NCBI GenBank assembly: GCA_003697065.1 | Contig: RFFY01000424.1 | Span: forward strand, 1 to 7,159 | Direction: 5' to 3' | Origin: Actinomyces sp. | Lineage (GTDB): Bacteria; Actinomycetota; Acidimicrobiia; Acidimicrobiales; Aldehydirespiratoraceae | Length of the DNA stretch: 7,159 bases | Shown: positions 5,085 to 7,159 of the stretch, in pieces | Layout: the number at the start of each line of letters is the position of its first letter | Numbering within the stretch: the first letter of the stretch is position 1 | Program-made: the position numbers and the translations under genes | The notes under the pieces: model-generated | Told to the model about the DNA's origin: nothing | The model's input: only the letters and a program-made list of their open reading frames with translations | Databases searched by the model: none

Positions 5085-6893
5085 TCAGAGGCGCAGGAAG
5101 CGACCGGCACCGCGCCGCTCGGCGACGAGGGCGACGACCTGGTCGCCGGGGCGGAACCGCTCGTCGTCGCCGCACACGCGGGGTGTGCCGTCGGCGGCGA
5201 CGGCGACCAGGGGCAGCCAGGGCTGATCGCCCCGCGGGGGCCGTTGGAGGACCCGGACCCGGGCGCCGCCCTCGAGCAGGGCCGCCACGTCGTCGCGGGT
5301 GACGGCGGAACCGAAGGGCCGGCGGGCCACCACCGACGATCCCGTCCCCCCTTCGTCGTGCCCGCCGGGGGCGGGCAGCCCGAACACGTTGGCCCGGCCC
5401 ACGATCTCGCTCAGGCGGCGCACGGCGAAGTCGTTGGTGTCGTCGCTGTCGGTGAGAGCGAGGCCCAACGCCACCCCCACGCCCCGGGCGGCCAGCGGCA
5501 ACTCCTCGGAGTCGAGCCGCCCGCTGTAGACCAGCAGGCCCCGCCCGGCGGCGGCAGCGGCCCGCTCCGGGTCCGAGGTGACGACGAGGACGGGTACCCC
5601 GAGGTCGACGAGACGCTCCCCGAGGTCGAGGACCCAGTCCTGGGCCCCGACCAGGGCCACGCCCCGGGCCTCGGCCCGGGCGACCCGCAAGAGGCGGGCC
5701 AGGCGTCCGGCGGCGAGCCCGTAGACGATGACGGTGCCCACGATGACGGTGAACACGATCGGCACGAACTCGGCGACCGCCTCGCCTTCGGCCTCGAGCT
5801 CGATGGCGAACAGGGAGGCGACCGCCGCGGCCACGATGCCGCGGGGGGCCATGGCGGCGATGAAGAGACGGTCGCGGACCGGCACCGTCGATCCGAGGGT
5901 GGCAGCGGCGACGGCCAGGGGTCGGGCGACCAGGACGAGGGCGGCGAGCAGGGCGAGGGAGCGGGGCAGGAAGTCGACGACGGCGTCGAGGTCGACCCGG
6001 GCGCCGAGGAGGATGAACAGGCCCCCGAGGACGAGGACGCCGAGGTCCTCTTCGAACTCGGCGATGTGGGCGACCGGCGCTCGGCGCTGGTTGGCCAACG
6101 CCACACCCATGATGGTCGTGGCGGTCAGACCCGCCTCGGACTGGAGCTGGTCGGCGAGCACGAAGGCCCCGACCACCGCCATCAACACCACGGCGTTGTG
6201 CAGGCGGTCGGGTACCCAGTGGTGGCGGATGGCCTCCGCCAGCAGGACCGCCATCACGATCCCCACGACCGCGCCCCCGATGAGGGTGACGGCGATGCGG
6301 GCGACGATCTCGCCGGCGCTGTCGGCCCCGAGCACCGCCTCGAGCACGACGACGGCCAGCAGGGCACCGACGGGGTCGATGAGGATGCCCTCCCACTTGA
6401 GCAGGGCGGCGGAGGCGGGCCGGATGTCGATCTGGGCCAGGATGGGCAGTACGACGGTGGGACCCGACACGACGAGGACGGCCCCGATGAGCCAGGCGGC
6501 GGAGGTCTCGACCTCGAAGAGGGTGTCGATGGCGACGGCGGCGACGACCCAGGTGACGAGTGCACCCACCACGATGAGGCGGGCCAGGGAGGCACCGACC
6601 TCGACCACCTCGTCGCGCCGCAGGGCGAGACCACCCTCGAAGAGCAGGATGCCGACCCCGAGGGACACCAGGGGGAAGAGGAGGTCGCCGAGAAGGGCGT
6701 CGGGATCGACGAGGTCGAGTCCCGGTCCGGCCAACAGGCCGGCGGCGAGCAGGACGAGGATGGAGGGGATCCCGAGGCGTCCGGCCAGCCATTGGCTGCC
6801 GACCCCGAGAACGACGATGACGGCCACGGCGACGAGAGGGTCGGTGCCGGAGCTGCCACCGCCGACCGAGGCCAGGACGGCGAGGACGTTCAC
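5085..6893 (-). CDS. CPA1 family cation/proton antiporter with C-terminal TrkA-like domain
   Basis: The 602-residue protein has a membrane domain at about 18-400 with roughly a dozen hydrophobic helices, then a cytoplasmic part. CPA1 landmarks are F85-E-G-G-L89, S143-G-P-T-V147, and K166-W-E-G-I-L-I-D173-P174, where D173 is the likely ion-binding Asp; the residue before it is Ile rather than the Asn of classical NhaP proteins. From G411 (G-V-A-L-V-G416-A) a Rossmann-like TrkA-N region begins, but the dinucleotide motif is G-x-Q-D-W type, not GxGxxG. The last ~70 residues look like a TrkA-C/RCK-C module (G-D-x-V-V-A-L-V). It probably exchanges Na+ or K+ for H+ at the inner membrane, gated by the cytoplasmic domain. 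The GTG start at 6893 has GAGGGGG at 6907-6901, seven bases upstream. CHMI follows on the same strand. Confidence 0.93.
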   Translation of the reverse strand: MNVLAVLASVGGGSSGTDPLVAVAVIVVLGVGSQWLAGRLGIPSILVLLAAGLLAGPGLDLVDPDALLGDLLFPLVSLGVGILLFEGGLALRRDEVVEVGASLARLIVVGALVTWVVAAVAIDTLFEVETSAAWLIGAVLVVSGPTVVLPILAQIDIRPASAALLKWEGILIDPVGALLAVVVLEAVLGADSAGEIVARIAVTLIGGAVVGIVMAVLLAEAIRHHWVPDRLHNAVVLMAVVGAFVLADQLQSEAGLTATTIMGVALANQRRAPVAHIAEFEEDLGVLVLGGLFILLGARVDLDAVVDFLPRSLALLAALVLVARPLAVAAATLGSTVPVRDRLFIAAMAPRGIVAAAVASLFAIELEAEGEAVAEFVPIVFTVIVGTVIVYGLAAGRLARLLRVARAEARGVALVGAQDWVLDLGERLVDLGVPVLVVTSDPERAAAAAGRGLLVYSGRLDSEELPLAARGVGVALGLALTDSDDTNDFAVRRLSEIVGRANVFGLPAPGGHDEGGTGSSVVARRPFGSAVTRDDVAALLEGGARVRVLQRPPRGDQPWLPLVAVAADGTPRVCGDDERFRPGDQVVALVAERRGAGRFLRL

Positions 6894-6933
6894 GTGGTTT
6901 CCCCCTCGGGGCGGGCGGGCGAGAACACGACCC

Positions 6934-6939
6934 AGCCTA
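6934..6939 (-). promoter_or_regulatory. Possible -10 box of the antiporter gene
   Basis: TAGGCT on the minus strand fits the TAnnnT pattern of actinobacterial -10 elements and lies 41-46 bases before the GTG at 6893. No clear -35 box is present at the usual distance, so this is only a candidate. Confidence 0.2.
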
Positions 6940-6980
6940 GGTGCGGCGCCCGCCGGCGATCGGGTCCGTCCCGGACGCGC

Positions 6981-7010
6981 CGGTGGGGCGGACCGAGGTC
7001 CGCCCCACCG
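6981..7010 (-). terminator. Perfect 13-bp stem-loop
   Basis: CGGTGGGGCGGAC (6981-6993) is the exact reverse complement of GTCCGCCCCACCG (6998-7010), with a four-base CGAG loop. It is by far the strongest dyad I found. It lies about 90 bp past the stop of the probable minus-strand gene fragment at the right edge and about 87 bp before the antiporter start, the right place to end that upstream transcript. There is no T-tract on either side, which is common for actinobacterial intrinsic terminators. A smaller stem, GGTCGG/CCGACC (7034-7039, 7043-7048), lies nearer the stop. A regulatory role in the antiporter leader is the alternative. Confidence 0.6.
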
Positions 7011-7099
7011 GGTTGCCCGCCCGGATCCCGCCCGGTCGGTCGCCGACCCTGCCGGGTGGGGTCCCGGCGTGGGTCAGCGGAACGAGTCAGCAGCTCCGA

Positions 7100-7159
7100 T
7101 CAGCAGGTCAGGCCCGGGATGCACAGGGGGATCGTCGTCGCCGGAGGCGCCGGCAGCGG
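7100..7159 (-). CDS. C-terminal fragment of a Pro/Thr-rich protein (partial)
   Basis: Reading leftward from the window edge, 19 codons precede TGA at 7102-7100: Pro-Leu-Pro-Ala-Pro-Pro-Ala-Thr-Thr, then I-P-L-C-I-P-G-L-T-C. A Pro/Thr-rich stretch followed by a short hydrophobic tail with two Cys six residues apart looks like the end of a secreted or surface actinobacterial protein, but this is an impression from a short fragment. The two stem-loops just downstream support a transcript ending here. The start and body of the gene lie outside the window. Confidence 0.4.
   Translation of the reverse strand, partial: PLPAPPATTIPLCIPGLTC

Noticed and set aside
4960..6792. Long N-terminal extension of the CHMI frame (open from 6792)
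   Set aside because: The extension is Arg/Pro-rich shadow of the antiporter. CHMI needs Pro2 right after the initiator Met, and ATG 4959 has its own ribosome-binding site.

Overview
The window is very GC-rich DNA with strong G/C preference at third codon positions. Gene content (a soluble P450, a SnoaL-like protein, CPA1 antiporter, UPF0016 transporter, vWA protein) points to an actinobacterium. A lineage such as Acidimicrobiia is my guess from composition and gene style, not something the sequence proves.

Layout, left to right. The last codons of an unidentified upstream gene overlap by GTGA with a complete cytochrome P450 (26-1312, +). Converging on it is a three-gene minus-strand run, transcribed right to left: a UPF0016/GDT1-type cation transporter (3090-3653), an MFS exporter (1821-3059) and a small SnoaL/NTF2-like protein (1361-1756). 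A 120-bp divergent intergenic region separates this run from a plus-strand vWA-domain protein (3774-4613), whose acidic tail is encoded by nine 12-bp tandem units. The vWA gene ends 41 bp inside the 3' end of a minus-strand 5-carboxymethyl-2-hydroxymuconate isomerase (CHMI) family gene (4573-4959). Upstream of CHMI lies a second, non-coding tandem repeat tract (about 4965-5073), and then a CPA1 cation/proton antiporter fused to a degenerate TrkA-N-like domain (5085-6893, -). To its right are a perfect 13-bp stem-loop (6981-7010) and a likely fragment of another minus-strand gene ending in a Pro/Thr-rich, Cys-containing tail (7100-7159).

The genes do not form one obvious pathway. Two encode inner-membrane cation transporters (UPF0016 and CPA1) and one an MFS efflux protein, suggesting ion or small-molecule homeostasis. 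P450, SnoaL-like protein and CHMI are enzymes without their usual pathway partners in view. I see no RNA gene, CRISPR array, insertion sequence, prophage or defence system, and nothing I would call a new multi-gene system. The most distinctive signals are the P450 with Pro in place of the I-helix Thr, the two unrelated tandem-repeat tracts bracketing the CHMI gene, and the apparent origin of the CHMI ribosome-binding site from a variant repeat copy.
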